A stretch of DNA of 64,000 bases, from the NCBI RefSeq assembly GCF_019711435.1, contig NZ_JAIGNK010000004.1, positions 1 to 64,000 of the forward strand, written 5' to 3'. The notes under the pieces were generated by a model. The model was given only the letters and a program-made list of their open reading frames with translations, was not told where the DNA came from and did not search any database. Below, in pieces: positions 29,005 to 38,785 of the stretch. Every line of letters starts with the position of its first letter. Within the stretch, counting starts at the first letter, position 1. This DNA is from Qipengyuania polymorpha. Its GTDB lineage: Bacteria > Pseudomonadota > Alphaproteobacteria > Sphingomonadales > Sphingomonadaceae. The position numbers and the translations under genes were made by a program.

Positions 29005-31377
29005 GTGTCGCAAAGCCAGGATGTGACCGATCTTGAGGTCGAGGAGGATGACGCCGTGCGCGCAGACCCCTTGCAGCGCCTGCTCCTGTTCCGTCGAATC
29101 AAGAGCCTGAGCTCGGGAGCATGGACCTCGCTCCTGCCCGCGCTCGCATCGATATTCGCCCTGCTCTGGACCTTCTGGAACGACGCGCCGCACATCGTCA
29201 TCCTGCTATGGGCGTTCGCCCAGATCGGACAGCTGTGCATATTTGTCGTGCTCGACAAGCAACTCGATCTCGATAGCGCCAGCTTCGACGAAATGCAGGC
29301 GCACTGGCGGCGTATTCTCATCCTCCAGGCAATCGGCAGCACCATCTGGTTCGTGGTATTTCCCTATCTTGCACCTTTCGCGACCGGCCTCGAGATCGCG
29401 GTGCTTGGTGTCATCGGCACGGCCGTCCTGTGCGGGACCTTGCTGGTCCACCGCAACGCACCGCAGGCCGCGCTCTTCCACACGCTGACCATGGCGCCCT
29501 CGCTGGTCGTCTCATCCTTCCTGATCGGCCAATGGGGTGCGTGGCCGACCATCATGCTTATCGGCGCATTCGCGATCGCCCTCGTCGGCGAAACGCGCGC
29601 GCAGGAACGATATTTCGTAAGCGCAGCAAAGACCGAGATCGATCGGCGCGAGAGCACGGCGACAGTCGGCATGCTGCTCAACGATTATGAAGAGCAGTCT
29701 TCCGACTGGCTGTGGACGGTCGGGCCGCACGGAAATTTGCGCGACGTGACCGAACGCTTTGCCCATGCAGCAGGGCGCAAGCCCGGGCAGCTCGAAGGCA
29801 CGCCGATAACCCGGCTCTTCCATAATGGCGAGGAGGCGGAGGAACTGGCGCGCTGCGTTATCGAGCGGCGCCCGTTCCGCGATGTGCTCGTCAGTCTGCG
29901 CGTTGCAGGTGAAAAGCGCTTCTGGCGCCTTTCTGCCCGCCCGCGCGAGGATGGCCGGATGAGCGGGGTGGCGCGCGATGTTACCGCCGACCGGCTCATC
30001 GAGGAACGCGTCGCTTTCATGGCGCATTACGACAATCTCACGGGCCTCGCGAACCGCTACCTGTTCAACGAGCGCCTGCGCGCCCTGACCGGGCGCAGGG
30101 ACGCAGAAGGCTCGAACATCGCGCTCTTCTATCTCGACCTCGACGATTTCAAGGCGATCAACGACACGCGCGGGCACCTCGTCGGCGACCGCGTGCTGCG
30201 CGAAGTGGGGACGCGGCTCGAGCAGGAGGTTCGCAACGAAGACCTCGTCGCACGGCTGGGCGGTGACGAATTCGCCGTCCTGATCGAGACCCGCGCCGGT
30301 GACGGCCTTCTGATCGAGCGCGCCCACCGCTTCCTGTCGGTGGTGCGCGCGCCCTACGAAGTCGACGGCAATTCCTATCGCATCTCGACCAGCGTCGGCG
30401 TCGCCCGCTCTGCCGACGGGGAATGCGATGCGGAAGAACTGATGCGCCGCGCAGACCTCGCCCTCTACGCAGCCAAGGCGCAGGGGCGCGACAAGCTGGC
30501 GCTGTTCGAGCCGGCGCTCGATATCGCCGCGCGCGAGCGCCGCCGCATCGAAAGCGATTTGTCCGAGGCGCTGCGCAAGGGCCAGATGCGCATGCAATAC
30601 CAGCCGGTCGTCGATCTCGACACGGGTGAGACGACAGGGTTCGAGGCCCTGCTGCGCTGGCATCATCCCGAGCGCGGCATCATGGGCCCGGGCGAGTTCC
30701 TCCAGGTTGCCGAGGAGACCGGCCTGATCAGCTCGCTCGGCGAATGGGTCATCCGCCAGTCGCTCGCCGATGTCTCGGCCATGCCCGGAAACCTGCGCAT
30801 TGCCATCAACCTGTCGCCGACGCAGGTGAAGAACCCCAATCTCGTCGCCACCGTGGCGCAGGCGATCCATGCGACCAATATTGCGCCTGAACGGGTCGAG
30901 CTCGAAATTACCGAGCACGTCCTGATGGAAGACCAGGAGAGCGGGCATACCACGCTCATGCGCCTGCGCGAGCTGGGCATCCGCATCGCGCTCGACGATT
31001 TCGGTACCGGTTACTCTTCGCTTGGGTACCTGCGCCGCTTCCCCTTCGATCGGATCAAGATCGACCGCAGTTTCGTCACCGACATCGCCAGCGATTTCGG
31101 CAGCCAGGCGATTGTCTCCACCATCACCCGGCTGGCCGACGCACTGGGTATGGATACGACAGCCGAAGGCATCGAGGAATCCGCACAGCTGGAATTGCTG
31201 CGCAAGCTGGGAGTCCATGAAGCGCAGGGTTACCTCATCTCGCGCCCCGTACCGCCGGAGGAACTCTTCGACATGGAAGGTGGCAAGGGCGAAGTGGTGC
31301 TGGCCGCCGATTTCGAAAGCTACCGCAAACGGCGGAAAGGCATGAGCGCCCGCAGCAAGGGAAAGAATACCGCCTGA
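29005..31377 (+). CDS. Membrane GGDEF-EAL protein (c-di-GMP synthesis/degradation)
   Basis: 790 residues, GTG start with GGGGGA upstream. Five or six membrane helices span about 38-205 (LPALASIFALLWTFW, IVILLWAFAQIGQLCIFVVL, ILILQAIGSTIWFVVFPYLA, EIAVLGVIGTAVLCGTLLV, MAPSLVVSSFLIGQWGAWPTIMLIGAFAIALVG), then a PAS domain (about 225-330) with LWTVGPHGNLRDVTERF. The GGDEF domain has the intact active site GGDEF (419-423) and I-site RxxD (R410-D413), so it can be a feedback-inhibited cyclase. The EAL domain has intact EAL (547-549), ITEHVLMED, and DDFGTGYSSLGYLRRFPFDRIKID, so it may also be active. It has no LapD-type periplasmic output loop. Overlaps the next ATG (TGATG). Confidence 0.93.
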   Translation: MSQSQDVTDLEVEEDDAVRADPLQRLLLFRRIKSLSSGAWTSLLPALASIFALLWTFWNDAPHIVILLWAFAQIGQLCIFVVLDKQLDLDSASFDEMQAHWRRILILQAIGSTIWFVVFPYLAPFATGLEIAVLGVIGTAVLCGTLLVHRNAPQAALFHTLTMAPSLVVSSFLIGQWGAWPTIMLIGAFAIALVGETRAQERYFVSAAKTEIDRRESTATVGMLLNDYEEQSSDWLWTVGPHGNLRDVTERFAHAAGRKPGQLEGTPITRLFHNGEEAEELARCVIERRPFRDVLVSLRVAGEKRFWRLSARPREDGRMSGVARDVTADRLIEERVAFMAHYDNLTGLANRYLFNERLRALTGRRDAEGSNIALFYLDLDDFKAINDTRGHLVGDRVLREVGTRLEQEVRNEDLVARLGGDEFAVLIETRAGDGLLIERAHRFLSVVRAPYEVDGNSYRISTSVGVARSADGECDAEELMRRADLALYAAKAQGRDKLALFEPALDIAARERRRIESDLSEALRKGQMRMQYQPVVDLDTGETTGFEALLRWHHPERGIMGPGEFLQVAEETGLISSLGEWVIRQSLADVSAMPGNLRIAINLSPTQVKNPNLVATVAQAIHATNIAPERVELEITEHVLMEDQESGHTTLMRLRELGIRIALDDFGTGYSSLGYLRRFPFDRIKIDRSFVTDIASDFGSQAIVSTITRLADALGMDTTAEGIEESAQLELLRKLGVHEAQGYLISRPVPPEELFDMEGGKGEVVLAADFESYRKRRKGMSARSKGKNTA

Positions 31378-31808
31378 TGCGCAGCCTGTTCGTGCTTCCC
31401 CTTCTGCTTGCCGGATGCAGCCCCGCCGAAGAGGATGCGCCTGCTCCCACATCGATGGAAACGCCGGCGCTCGAGCCCGCTGTCGAGCTGGAGGGATACT
31501 GGCGGGTCGCGGGAATTGACGGTGAACCGTTCGATGCTTCCTACGCAATCGCGCTGGTGGCGGATGAGGACAGCATCTGGTGGGAGCCCGAATGCGCGCT
31601 GCAATATCGCGACTACAGCATATCGGGCGACACCTTCACTGCACCCATGCGCAGTAACGCCAACCTCGAAGTCTGCGATATCGGCTTCCCCGAGGAACTG
31701 CCACAAATCTGGTCCGCGCTGGAAGCTGCCGACCGCATCGAGCGGACACCTCAAAACGGTGTGCAGATTTCGGGCAATGGACGCAGCGTAACCCTGTTCT
31801 CGCAATAG
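31377..31808 (+). CDS. Small lipoprotein, META/heat-shock-like
   Basis: 143 residues. Lipobox LLLAGC (Cys14) follows MRSLFVLPLLLAG. The mature part LEGYWRVAGIDGEPFDASYAIALVADEDSIWWEPECALQYRDYSISGDTF has the look of a META/HslJ domain (L..W.v..idG.p), ending in ISGNGRSVTLFS. Two cysteines (in PECA and LEVCD) may form a disulfide. Translationally coupled to the GGDEF-EAL gene. The family call is moderate; function is not known. Confidence 0.65.
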   Translation: MRSLFVLPLLLAGCSPAEEDAPAPTSMETPALEPAVELEGYWRVAGIDGEPFDASYAIALVADEDSIWWEPECALQYRDYSISGDTFTAPMRSNANLEVCDIGFPEELPQIWSALEAADRIERTPQNGVQISGNGRSVTLFSQ

Positions 31809-31836
31809 TCCTCGCCATGCGCTATCGGCGCGCTCG

Positions 31837-33183
31837 ATGACTACGATAACCCGTTTCGCGCCCTCTCCCACCGGGCGGCTCCATGTCGGCAATATCCGCA
31901 CCGCGCTCCACAACTGGATGCTTGCGAGGAAAGCTGGCGGTCGCTTCCTCCTGCGCATCGACGACACCGATGCCGCGCGCAGCCGCGAGGAATATGTCGA
32001 GGCCATCCGCGCCGACCTCGAGTGGCTGGGGCTCGAACCCGATGGCGAGGAGCGGCAGTCCGAGCGGCTTGAGAAATACGAAGCAGCCTTCGAGGCGCTG
32101 AAGGCGGCGGGGCGGGTCTATCCTGCATACGAGACGGCGCAGGAGCTCGAGCTCAAGCGCAAGATACAGCTGGGGCGCGGGTTGCCGCCGATCTATGACC
32201 GCGGCTCTCTCAAGCTGACCGACGAAGAGCGCGCCGCAAAAGAAGCCGAAGGCGTCGTTCCGCACTGGCGCTTCAGGCTCGATCACGAAGAGCCCATCCG
32301 CTGGGACGACGGCGTGCGAGGGCTCCAGAAATTCGACCCTGCACAACTCTCGGACCCGGTCATTCGCCGCGCAGACGGCAGCTGGCTCTACATGTTGCCG
32401 AGCGCGGTCGACGATCTCGACATGGGCGTGACCGATGTCCTGCGCGGCGAGGACCATGTCTCGAACACAGCCGTGCAAATACAGATGTTCACCGCGCTTG
32501 TCGCTACGCGCTATTCCGGCGCGCAGATGCCGCGTTTCGCGCATGAGGCGCTGCTCGTGGGCAAGGAAGGCAAGCTGTCCAAGCGTCTCGGTTCGCTCGG
32601 CTGTGATGCCTTCTGCGAGCGCGATATCGAGCCAGAGGCGCTTGTCGCCATGCTGGCGCGCCTTGGTACTTCGCAGCCGGTCGAACCGATTGCCGACCGC
32701 GCGAAGCTGGTCGAAGCGTTCGACCTTTCTACTTTCGGCCGGGCGCCTGCGAAATTCGACGACACCGAGCTCGATCGGCTCAATGCTGCAATCGTGCACC
32801 AGATGGCATTCGAAGATGTGAAGGACCGCCTCCCCGAAGGCATGGACGAGGCAGGGTGGCATGCCGTGCAGCCGAACCTGACGCACGTCAGCGAAGCATC
32901 GGACTGGTGGAAGCTGGTCACCGGGCCGATCGAGAGCTGCGAATTCTCGCCCGAGGACAGCGCGTTTCTCGCGGCCGCGGCACAGGCGCTGTCATGGTCC
33001 GAAACACCCTGGCAGGATCTCACCGCCACGCTCAAGCAAAGCACCGGGCGAGGGGGCAAAGCGCTGTTCCTGCCGCTGCGCCAGGCACTGACCGGGATGG
33101 ACCATGGCCCTGACATGAAAGAGCTCCTTCCGCTTATCGGCGAGGCCGAAGCGAGGGCGCGACTGGAACGCGCCGCCTCCTAG
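31837..33183 (+). CDS. gltX: Glutamyl-tRNA synthetase (short alphaproteobacterial form)
   Basis: 448 residues. Class I HIGH motif as HVGN in FAPSPTGRLHVGNIRTALHNW (about 6-26), YDRGSLKLTDEER, the GEDHVSNT motif and KLSKRLGS (KMSKS). The anticodon-binding end differs from E. coli GltX. Alphaproteobacteria often carry two GluRS genes, one for tRNA-Glu and one that also charges tRNA-Gln for amidation; which this is cannot be told here. Begins 29 nt after the lipoprotein gene; no strong ribosome site is evident. Confidence 0.93.
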   Translation: MTTITRFAPSPTGRLHVGNIRTALHNWMLARKAGGRFLLRIDDTDAARSREEYVEAIRADLEWLGLEPDGEERQSERLEKYEAAFEALKAAGRVYPAYETAQELELKRKIQLGRGLPPIYDRGSLKLTDEERAAKEAEGVVPHWRFRLDHEEPIRWDDGVRGLQKFDPAQLSDPVIRRADGSWLYMLPSAVDDLDMGVTDVLRGEDHVSNTAVQIQMFTALVATRYSGAQMPRFAHEALLVGKEGKLSKRLGSLGCDAFCERDIEPEALVAMLARLGTSQPVEPIADRAKLVEAFDLSTFGRAPAKFDDTELDRLNAAIVHQMAFEDVKDRLPEGMDEAGWHAVQPNLTHVSEASDWWKLVTGPIESCEFSPEDSAFLAAAAQALSWSETPWQDLTATLKQSTGRGGKALFLPLRQALTGMDHGPDMKELLPLIGEAEARARLERAAS

Positions 33184-33230
33184 CCGCGTTCACTACCCCA
33201 TGGGGCACAAGCACAGGGGTAGTCGACAAG

Positions 33231-34940
33231 ATGGCAGGTAAGGCGCTGGTGCCTACGAAACGGTGGCTCGCGGCGCTTACGCCGGGCAGCGCCATGCGCG
33301 ATGCCATCGCCGGTATCGTGCTCTCCATCCTGCTGGTCCCGCAGGCCATGGCCTATGCGCAGCTGGCGGGGCTCCCGCCGCAGATGGGTCTTTTTGCAGC
33401 GCTTACACCGCCGCTCCTGTACTTCTTCTTCGGTACCAGCCCCTTCGTGTCGGTCGGCCCGGTCGCACTGGTCTCGCTGGTTATCGGGGAGGCGGTGGGA
33501 AACAGCGGTCTCGCACCAGAGGTCGGCGCAGCTATCGTTGCGATCGAGGCGGGCGTCCTCCTCCTCTTGCTCGGCGGATTTGGCCTCGGCCGGCTGGTCA
33601 ATTTCATCAGCGAGCCGGTGCTGCTCGGCTTCACGGCAGCTGCGGCGTTCCTGATCGCCGCCAGCCAGCTGCCCACCCTGCTGGGTATCGAAGTGGCGCG
33701 GGCGGGAGACCTGCCGACCGCATTGCAAGCTCTTGGGGCAGGGCTGCCGGACTTGCGCCCCACGACTGCGCTCATCGGCGCCGCCGCGCTTGTGGCCCTG
33801 CTGTTCGCCAATCGCTACGCGGCGGCGATACTCTGGAAAATCGGGGTGAAACCGCCCTTCCGGCTGGCGCTGGCGAAATCTCTCCCGTTGCTTGTCATCG
33901 TGGCAGCTGGTTGGGCGGCACGGAGCGTAGACGCCGAAGTGCCGACGGTAAGATCCATCGAAGGCGGCCTACCAAGCCCGTTTACCTCTTTCGTCACAAT
34001 GGCCGACTGGATATCCCTGCTACCGAGCGCGCTGGCAGTGGCCATCATCATCTTTGTCACCGCCACCGCGGTTGCCAAGGCGCTGGCGGGTGAAGACCGG
34101 AGCAAGCTCGACACCAGCCGAGAGGCGGTGGCGCTGGGTGCTGCCAACGTCTCGGCTGCGCTGACCGGGGGCTATGCCGTCGGGGCCAGTCTCAGCCGAT
34201 CGGCGCTGGTGCGCGATAGCGGCGGGCGCACCCCACTGGCTTCGGCGATCGCTTCGCTCGCCATTATTGCGGTGCTGTTCCTCCTCGCGCCGATGCTGTC
34301 CTACCTCCCGAAAACGGCACTCGCTGCGCTGGTCATCAGCGCCGTGTTCGGTCTCATCAACCTGCGCGAAATGCGCGCGGTGTGGAAGCACGACAGGATA
34401 GAAGGCTTCATCATCCTCGCGGCATTCCTCGCCACGCTCGCCTTCGGCGTGCGGCTGGGACTTGCCGTGGGCGCGCTGCTCGGGCTGGCCTATTTCCTGT
34501 GGTTCTCCTCCGTCCCCCGCGTGACCCGTATCGGCACCGATGACGGCGGAACGACATTCCGTTCGATCGAGCGCGACGAGGTGGAACTGACCACACTGCC
34601 CGCGCTCGTGGTGCGCATCGACCGCTCGATATATTTCGCCAACGCGTCCTATATCGAGGAAGAACTGTTCAAGCGCCTGTCGCGCCACGACAAGGTCACC
34701 AGCCTGGTGCTCGACATGAGCGCGGTGAACGACATCGACGCCAGCGGTGTCGCCATGCTGCGGCGCACGGTCCAGCGGCTGAAGTCGCAAGGGATCGACC
34801 TGCATTTCGCCGCCGTCCACGAACCGATTGCCGAGAGCTTGAAATCCCTCGACAGCAATGTCTGCAGCTTTCACCGCACGGTCGGCCATGCGGTGGAAGG
34901 TTGCGGTGTCTATCTCCAGACCGACATCGCGCCGACCTGA
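33231..34940 (+). CDS. SulP family anion transporter with STAS domain
   Basis: 569 residues. Start MAGKALVPTKRWLAALTPGSAMRDAIAGIVLSILLVPQAMAYAQLAGLPPQMGLFAALTPPLLYFFFGTS, the SulP signature region, followed by about 10-12 membrane helices to residue 430 (SVGPVALVSL, EPVLLGFTAAAAFLIAASQLP). The cytoplasmic STAS domain (about 445-555) has VVRIDRSIYFANASYIEEEL and LVLDMSAVNDIDASGVAMLRRTVQRL. Likely carries sulfate or another oxyanion in symport; substrate unproven. No neighbouring sulfur-assimilation genes to help. Confidence 0.92.
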   Translation: MAGKALVPTKRWLAALTPGSAMRDAIAGIVLSILLVPQAMAYAQLAGLPPQMGLFAALTPPLLYFFFGTSPFVSVGPVALVSLVIGEAVGNSGLAPEVGAAIVAIEAGVLLLLLGGFGLGRLVNFISEPVLLGFTAAAAFLIAASQLPTLLGIEVARAGDLPTALQALGAGLPDLRPTTALIGAAALVALLFANRYAAAILWKIGVKPPFRLALAKSLPLLVIVAAGWAARSVDAEVPTVRSIEGGLPSPFTSFVTMADWISLLPSALAVAIIIFVTATAVAKALAGEDRSKLDTSREAVALGAANVSAALTGGYAVGASLSRSALVRDSGGRTPLASAIASLAIIAVLFLLAPMLSYLPKTALAALVISAVFGLINLREMRAVWKHDRIEGFIILAAFLATLAFGVRLGLAVGALLGLAYFLWFSSVPRVTRIGTDDGGTTFRSIERDEVELTTLPALVVRIDRSIYFANASYIEEELFKRLSRHDKVTSLVLDMSAVNDIDASGVAMLRRTVQRLKSQGIDLHFAAVHEPIAESLKSLDSNVCSFHRTVGHAVEGCGVYLQTDIAPT

Positions 34941-34943
34941 GGC

Positions 34944-36413
34944 TCAGCCCTCGTGCTTGTCGAGCTCGTTACCCGAGATAGTGACGACGTGCATGAGGTT
35001 GGTCGAACCCGGCGTGCCGAAAGGGACGCCTGCCAGCGCCACCAGCTTGGAGCCCGCGCTGCCGAAACCGTGGCGCAGCGCCATGCGCTTGCCCTTGGCA
35101 ATCATCTCTTCGAAACTGCCGATGTCCTTGGTCGCCACGGCATGCGCACCCCACAGGAGTCCGAGCCGGCGGGCGGTCGTCATGCTCGGCGTTAGCACCA
35201 GCATCGGCACGCTCGGGCGTTCGCGGGCGACGCGGCGGGCGGTGGAGCCGGAGCCGGTGAAGACGGTAATCGCCTCGATTTTGACCGTGTCGGCCACGGT
35301 CATGCAGGCATGGGCGAGCGCGTCTGCCGTGGTCCGGTCGGGCGGGGTATCGAGGAAGCGCACGCGGTCGAGATAGGCCTCGTCGCCTTCCACCTGCCGC
35401 GCGATGCGGTGCATGATGGTGACAGCCTCTTCGGGCCAGTCGCCTGCGGCAGTCTCGGCGGAGAGCATGACCGCATCGGCACCGTCATAAACCGCGTTCG
35501 CGACGTCGGAGACCTCGGCACGTGTCGGGGCGGGGCTTTCGATCATGCTCTCGAGCATCTGCGTTGCCACGATGACGGGCTTGCCAGCGGTGCGCGCCTT
35601 ATTGACGATCTGCTTCTGCAGAGGCGGGACTTCCTGCGGCTCAAGCTCGACGCCGAGGTCACCGCGCGCGACCATGATACCGTCTGACATTTCGATGATT
35701 TCATCGAGGCGGCGCACGGCCATCGGTTTCTCGATTTTCGCGCAGAGCGAGCCCTTGCCGCCCATCAGGCGGCGCGCTTCGGCAAGATCTTCGGGGCGCT
35801 GGACGAAGCTGAGGCCGATCCAGTCGACCCCCTGCTCCATGGCAAAGGCGAGGTCCTTGCGGTCCTTGTCGGTCATTGCAGGAATCGGGATTTCGGCATC
35901 GGGCACGTTGACGCCCTTGCGGTCCGAAATGACGCCGCCGACTTCGGCCGAACAGAGAATCTCGTTCTCGTCGGCACGAATGACCTTCAGGCGAATCTTG
36001 CCGTCGTTGATGAGCAGGCGCTGGCCCTTTTCGAGCAGGCCGAACAGCTCGGGATGCGGTAGCTGCACGCGGGTTTCGTCGCCGAGTTCTTCCTTGCGGT
36101 CGAGCGTGAAGTGGCCCGAATGGCGGATGACCGCCTGCCCGTCCTTGAACTTGCCCACACGCAGCTTCGGCCCCTGGAGGTCGGCGAGGATGGCGATGGG
36201 ACGATGGAAGTCCTTTTCCATCTGGCGGATGGCGCGAATGGTCTTCTCGTGGTCGGCATGCTCGCCATGGCTCATGTTGACGCGGAAGGCGTCGACGCCG
36301 GCCTTGAACAGGCGGGCAAGCATTTCGGGCGAACGGCTGGCAGGGCCGACGGTGGCGAGGATCTTGACCTTGCGGCCACGGGGATCGACGCGTTTGGGAT
36401 CGAGCTTTTGCAT
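34944..36413 (-). CDS. pyk: Pyruvate kinase
   Basis: 489 residues. Start MQKLDPKRVDPRGRKVKILATVGPASRSPEML at the ATG of 36413 (the upstream TTG at 36419 is less likely). Motifs: AGVDAFRVNMSHG, ADLQGPKLRVGKF, the active-site loop IAKIEKPMAVRRLDEII (as CAKIEKPMAV), VARGDLGVELEPQEVPPLQK, ATQMLESMIESPAPTRAEVSDVANAVYDGADAVMLSAETAAGDWP. Converts PEP and ADP to pyruvate and ATP. Head to head with the DUF1244 gene; the ATGs are about 50 bp apart. Convergent with SulP, 3 nt from its stop. Confidence 0.97.
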   Translation of the reverse strand: MQKLDPKRVDPRGRKVKILATVGPASRSPEMLARLFKAGVDAFRVNMSHGEHADHEKTIRAIRQMEKDFHRPIAILADLQGPKLRVGKFKDGQAVIRHSGHFTLDRKEELGDETRVQLPHPELFGLLEKGQRLLINDGKIRLKVIRADENEILCSAEVGGVISDRKGVNVPDAEIPIPAMTDKDRKDLAFAMEQGVDWIGLSFVQRPEDLAEARRLMGGKGSLCAKIEKPMAVRRLDEIIEMSDGIMVARGDLGVELEPQEVPPLQKQIVNKARTAGKPVIVATQMLESMIESPAPTRAEVSDVANAVYDGADAVMLSAETAAGDWPEEAVTIMHRIARQVEGDEAYLDRVRFLDTPPDRTTADALAHACMTVADTVKIEAITVFTGSGSTARRVARERPSVPMLVLTPSMTTARRLGLLWGAHAVATKDIGSFEEMIAKGKRMALRHGFGSAGSKLVALAGVPFGTPGSTNLMHVVTISGNELDKHEG

Positions 36414-36462
36414 GGACAACGCCTATGGCAGAGACGTGCGGCAACTCAAGGACAAGCTTTCG

Positions 36463-36774
36463 ATGGATACCAATTCAGATGCGCTCGACAACCTGCCCGA
36501 TGCCGTAGCGGCAAAGGCTTTCCGGCGGCTGGTGCGCCATTTGCAGCATCGCCATGACGCGCAGAATATCGACCTGATGGGATTGTCGGGTTTCTGCCGC
36601 AACTGCCTTGCCGACTGGATACTCGACGCCGGCTTCGAAGGCGACAAGCTGGCCGCGCGCGAACTCATCCACGGCATGCCGCAGGAGGAGTGGAAAGCGA
36701 CCCGTCAGACGCCCGCGACCGAAGAGCAATTGGCGCGGATGGAAGCCAGCATCGCGAAAAATCGCGTGGACTAG
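36463..36774 (+). CDS. DUF1244 family protein
   Basis: 103 residues. [90 protein letters not shown] matches DUF1244 with its [16 protein letters not shown] motif, where the C-x-x-C-like pair is invariant. An in-frame ATG at 36412 would add 17 residues but overlaps the pyk start. A helical cytoplasmic protein of unknown function, common in proteobacteria. Confidence 0.87.
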   Translation: MDTNSDALDNLPDAVAAKAFRRLVRHLQHRHDAQNIDLMGLSGFCRNCLADWILDAGFEGDKLAARELIHGMPQEEWKATRQTPATEEQLARMEASIAKNRVD

Positions 36775-36856
36775 CGAGTCGCCGCCTTCACCCAAGCCGG
36801 GTGGGTGGCTATCCGGTCCACCAACCGATTCTCATTTCACTGGAGTTTTCACGAAA

Positions 36857-37093
36857 ATGGCCGAAGCCACCGACGACCGCCTGCGCCTTCTCATCGAGCG
36901 CATCGAACGCCTCGAAGAAGAAAAGAAGGGCATCGCCGACGACATCCGCGACGTCTACGCAGAAGCCAAGGCGGTGGGTTACGATACCAAGATCATGCGC
37001 CAGATCATCAAGCTTCGCAAAATGAAGCCCGACGAGCGCAGCGAGCAGGAAACCATCCTCGATACTTACAAGGCCGCGCTCGGAATGGGTTGA
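36857..37093 (+). CDS. gapR: DUF2312 / GapR-like nucleoid-associated protein
   Basis: 78 residues. [70 protein letters not shown] is a clear DUF2312 coiled coil. In Caulobacter this family (GapR, 89 residues) encircles overtwisted DNA and helps replication and transcription. Ribosome site GGAG is about 11 nt upstream of the ATG. The symbol follows the family; direct function here is inferred. Confidence 0.9.
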   Translation: MAEATDDRLRLLIERIERLEEEKKGIADDIRDVYAEAKAVGYDTKIMRQIIKLRKMKPDERSEQETILDTYKAALGMG

Positions 37094-37156
37094 TATTGCT
37101 TGCTTTCCTGTGTGACTTAGTGCAGCAACACACCAAGCAAATCAGGGGAGGGTTGC

Positions 37157-37408
37157 ATGGCGCGTACAAGCAGTGGATCGAAGTTCGTCGGGCTGGTCCT
37201 GTTCGGGCCGGTCATCATCGCGGTCGTATCGGTGCTTGCTATGCTCTTCGGAGCGGCCGCCGGCTGGCTTGCGGGGCTGATTTTCCCGCAAGTTTTCGAG
37301 CGGCTGACCACGCTGATATTCGGCGAGGAAATCCCGGCGTGGCAATTGGGCGCGATGCTGGGTTTCATCGCGACTTTCCTGCGAACCTCATTCCCCAACC
37401 GCCGATAG
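37157..37408 (+). CDS. Small two-helix membrane protein
   Basis: 83 residues, not recognised by name. Two hydrophobic stretches (FVGLVLFGPVIIAVVSVLAMLFGAAAGWLAGLIF at 10-43; WQLGAMLGFIATFL at 62-75). Strong ribosome site AGGGGAGGG. It lies 10 nt before the YbjQ-family gene and is likely co-transcribed with it. Confidence 0.75.
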   Translation: MARTSSGSKFVGLVLFGPVIIAVVSVLAMLFGAAAGWLAGLIFPQVFERLTTLIFGEEIPAWQLGAMLGFIATFLRTSFPNRR

Positions 37409-37418
37409 GAGATAATTC

Positions 37419-37766
37419 ATGCCCGGTCCCTGGAAAGATGCGCGCGGCGTCATCGTCACCACCACGCCCACAATCGAGGGCCGTCCGATACAGGAATACC
37501 TTGGCATCGTGACGGGCGAGGTCATCGTCGGTGCGAACCTTTTCCGCGACCTCTTCGCCAATATCCGCGACATCGTGGGCGGGCGCTCGGGCAGCTACGA
37601 ACGCATCCTCGCCGATGCGCGCAAGCAGGCTATCGAGGAAATCCAGGCTGAAGCAGCCACGCTCGGCGGGAATGCGGTGGTCGCCATCGACCTCGATTAC
37701 GAGGTTATCGGCGACACAGGTTCGATGCTGATGGTCTCCGCCAGCGGGACCGCTGTCAGGATTTAA
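37419..37766 (+). CDS. YbjQ/UPF0145 (DUF74) family protein
   Basis: 115 residues. [89 protein letters not shown] is a full YbjQ domain, a pentameric fold of unknown role, sometimes labelled heavy-metal-binding. Ribosome site AGGAGA. Its stop overlaps the convergent trpS stop (TTTAA). Confidence 0.93.
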   Translation: MPGPWKDARGVIVTTTPTIEGRPIQEYLGIVTGEVIVGANLFRDLFANIRDIVGGRSGSYERILADARKQAIEEIQAEAATLGGNAVVAIDLDYEVIGDTGSMLMVSASGTAVRI

Positions 37767-38779
37767 CCCCTCACGAGGCCCAATGCCTCGTAGGTTTTCT
37801 CCAGCGTCGGAACGGCAATCTCGCGCGCCTGCGATGCACCGCGCGCCAAGATGGCATCGAGCGCCTCGCGGTCTTCCAAGAGACCAGTGAAACGCTCGGA
37901 AATCGGGCGAAGGGTTTCGACCAGCAGCTCTCCCAGCGCGGGCTTGAACTTGCCGAAGCCTTCGCCGCCGAATTCGCCCAGCACATCGTCGACGTTTCTG
38001 TCGGTCAGCGCGGCATAGATAGTGACGAGGTTCAGCGCTTCGGGGCGCTCCTCCAGACCTTTTTCCTCGCTCGGCAAGGGCTCGGGGTCGGTCTTGGCCT
38101 TCTTGACCTTCTTCATGACCTCGTCAGCACCGTCGGCGAGGTTGATGCGGCTCATGTCGGAAGGGTCCGACTTGCTCATCTTCTTCGCACCGTCGCGCAG
38201 GCTCATGATGCGCGCGGCCTGTGGGGGGACGATGGGGTCGGGTAGGGTGAAAACCGGCGCGTCCTCGGATGCGAAATCGTTGTTGAACTTCTGCGCAATG
38301 TCACGCGCCAGTTCGAGATGCTGCTTCTGGTCCTCGCCCACGGGTACGTGGGTCGCCTGGTAGAGCAGCACGTCGGCGGCCTGCAGCACGGGATAAGTGA
38401 ACAGCGCGACCGACTGGCCCTCGCGGTTCTTGCCCGCCTTGTCCTTCCACTGCGTCATGCGGTTGAGCCAGCCCATCCGCGCCGTGCCGCCCAGCAGCCA
38501 TTGTAGCTCGGCATGCTGCGGGACCTGCGCCTGGTTGAAGAGGATGGAGCGCGACGGGTCGATACCGCAAGCGACCAGCGCGGCGGCCATTTCGAGCGTG
38601 CCGCGCTTAAGCTCTGCAGGCTGATGCGGCATCGAAATGGCATGCAAGTCCGCGAGGAAGAACAGGCATTGTTCCCCGTCACCCATCTCGTCCTGCATGC
38701 GCACCCAGTTGCGGATGGCACCCAGGTAATTGCCGAGATGGAGGTTGCCGGTGGGCTGGATGCCGGAGACTACACGCAT
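37763..38779 (-). CDS. trpS: Tryptophanyl-tRNA synthetase
   Basis: 338 residues. [27 protein letters not shown] (HIGH-like HLGN) at the N terminus, [41 protein letters not shown], and the KMSKS motif as [10 protein letters not shown]. Charges tRNA-Trp. Downstream of murJ by 6 nt on the same strand, so probably one transcript from secB side through murJ and trpS. Confidence 0.98.
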   Translation of the reverse strand: MRVVSGIQPTGNLHLGNYLGAIRNWVRMQDEMGDGEQCLFFLADLHAISMPHQPAELKRGTLEMAAALVACGIDPSRSILFNQAQVPQHAELQWLLGGTARMGWLNRMTQWKDKAGKNREGQSVALFTYPVLQAADVLLYQATHVPVGEDQKQHLELARDIAQKFNNDFASEDAPVFTLPDPIVPPQAARIMSLRDGAKKMSKSDPSDMSRINLADGADEVMKKVKKAKTDPEPLPSEEKGLEERPEALNLVTIYAALTDRNVDDVLGEFGGEGFGKFKPALGELLVETLRPISERFTGLLEDREALDAILARGASQAREIAVPTLEKTYEALGLVRG

Positions 38780-38785
38780 GATGAC

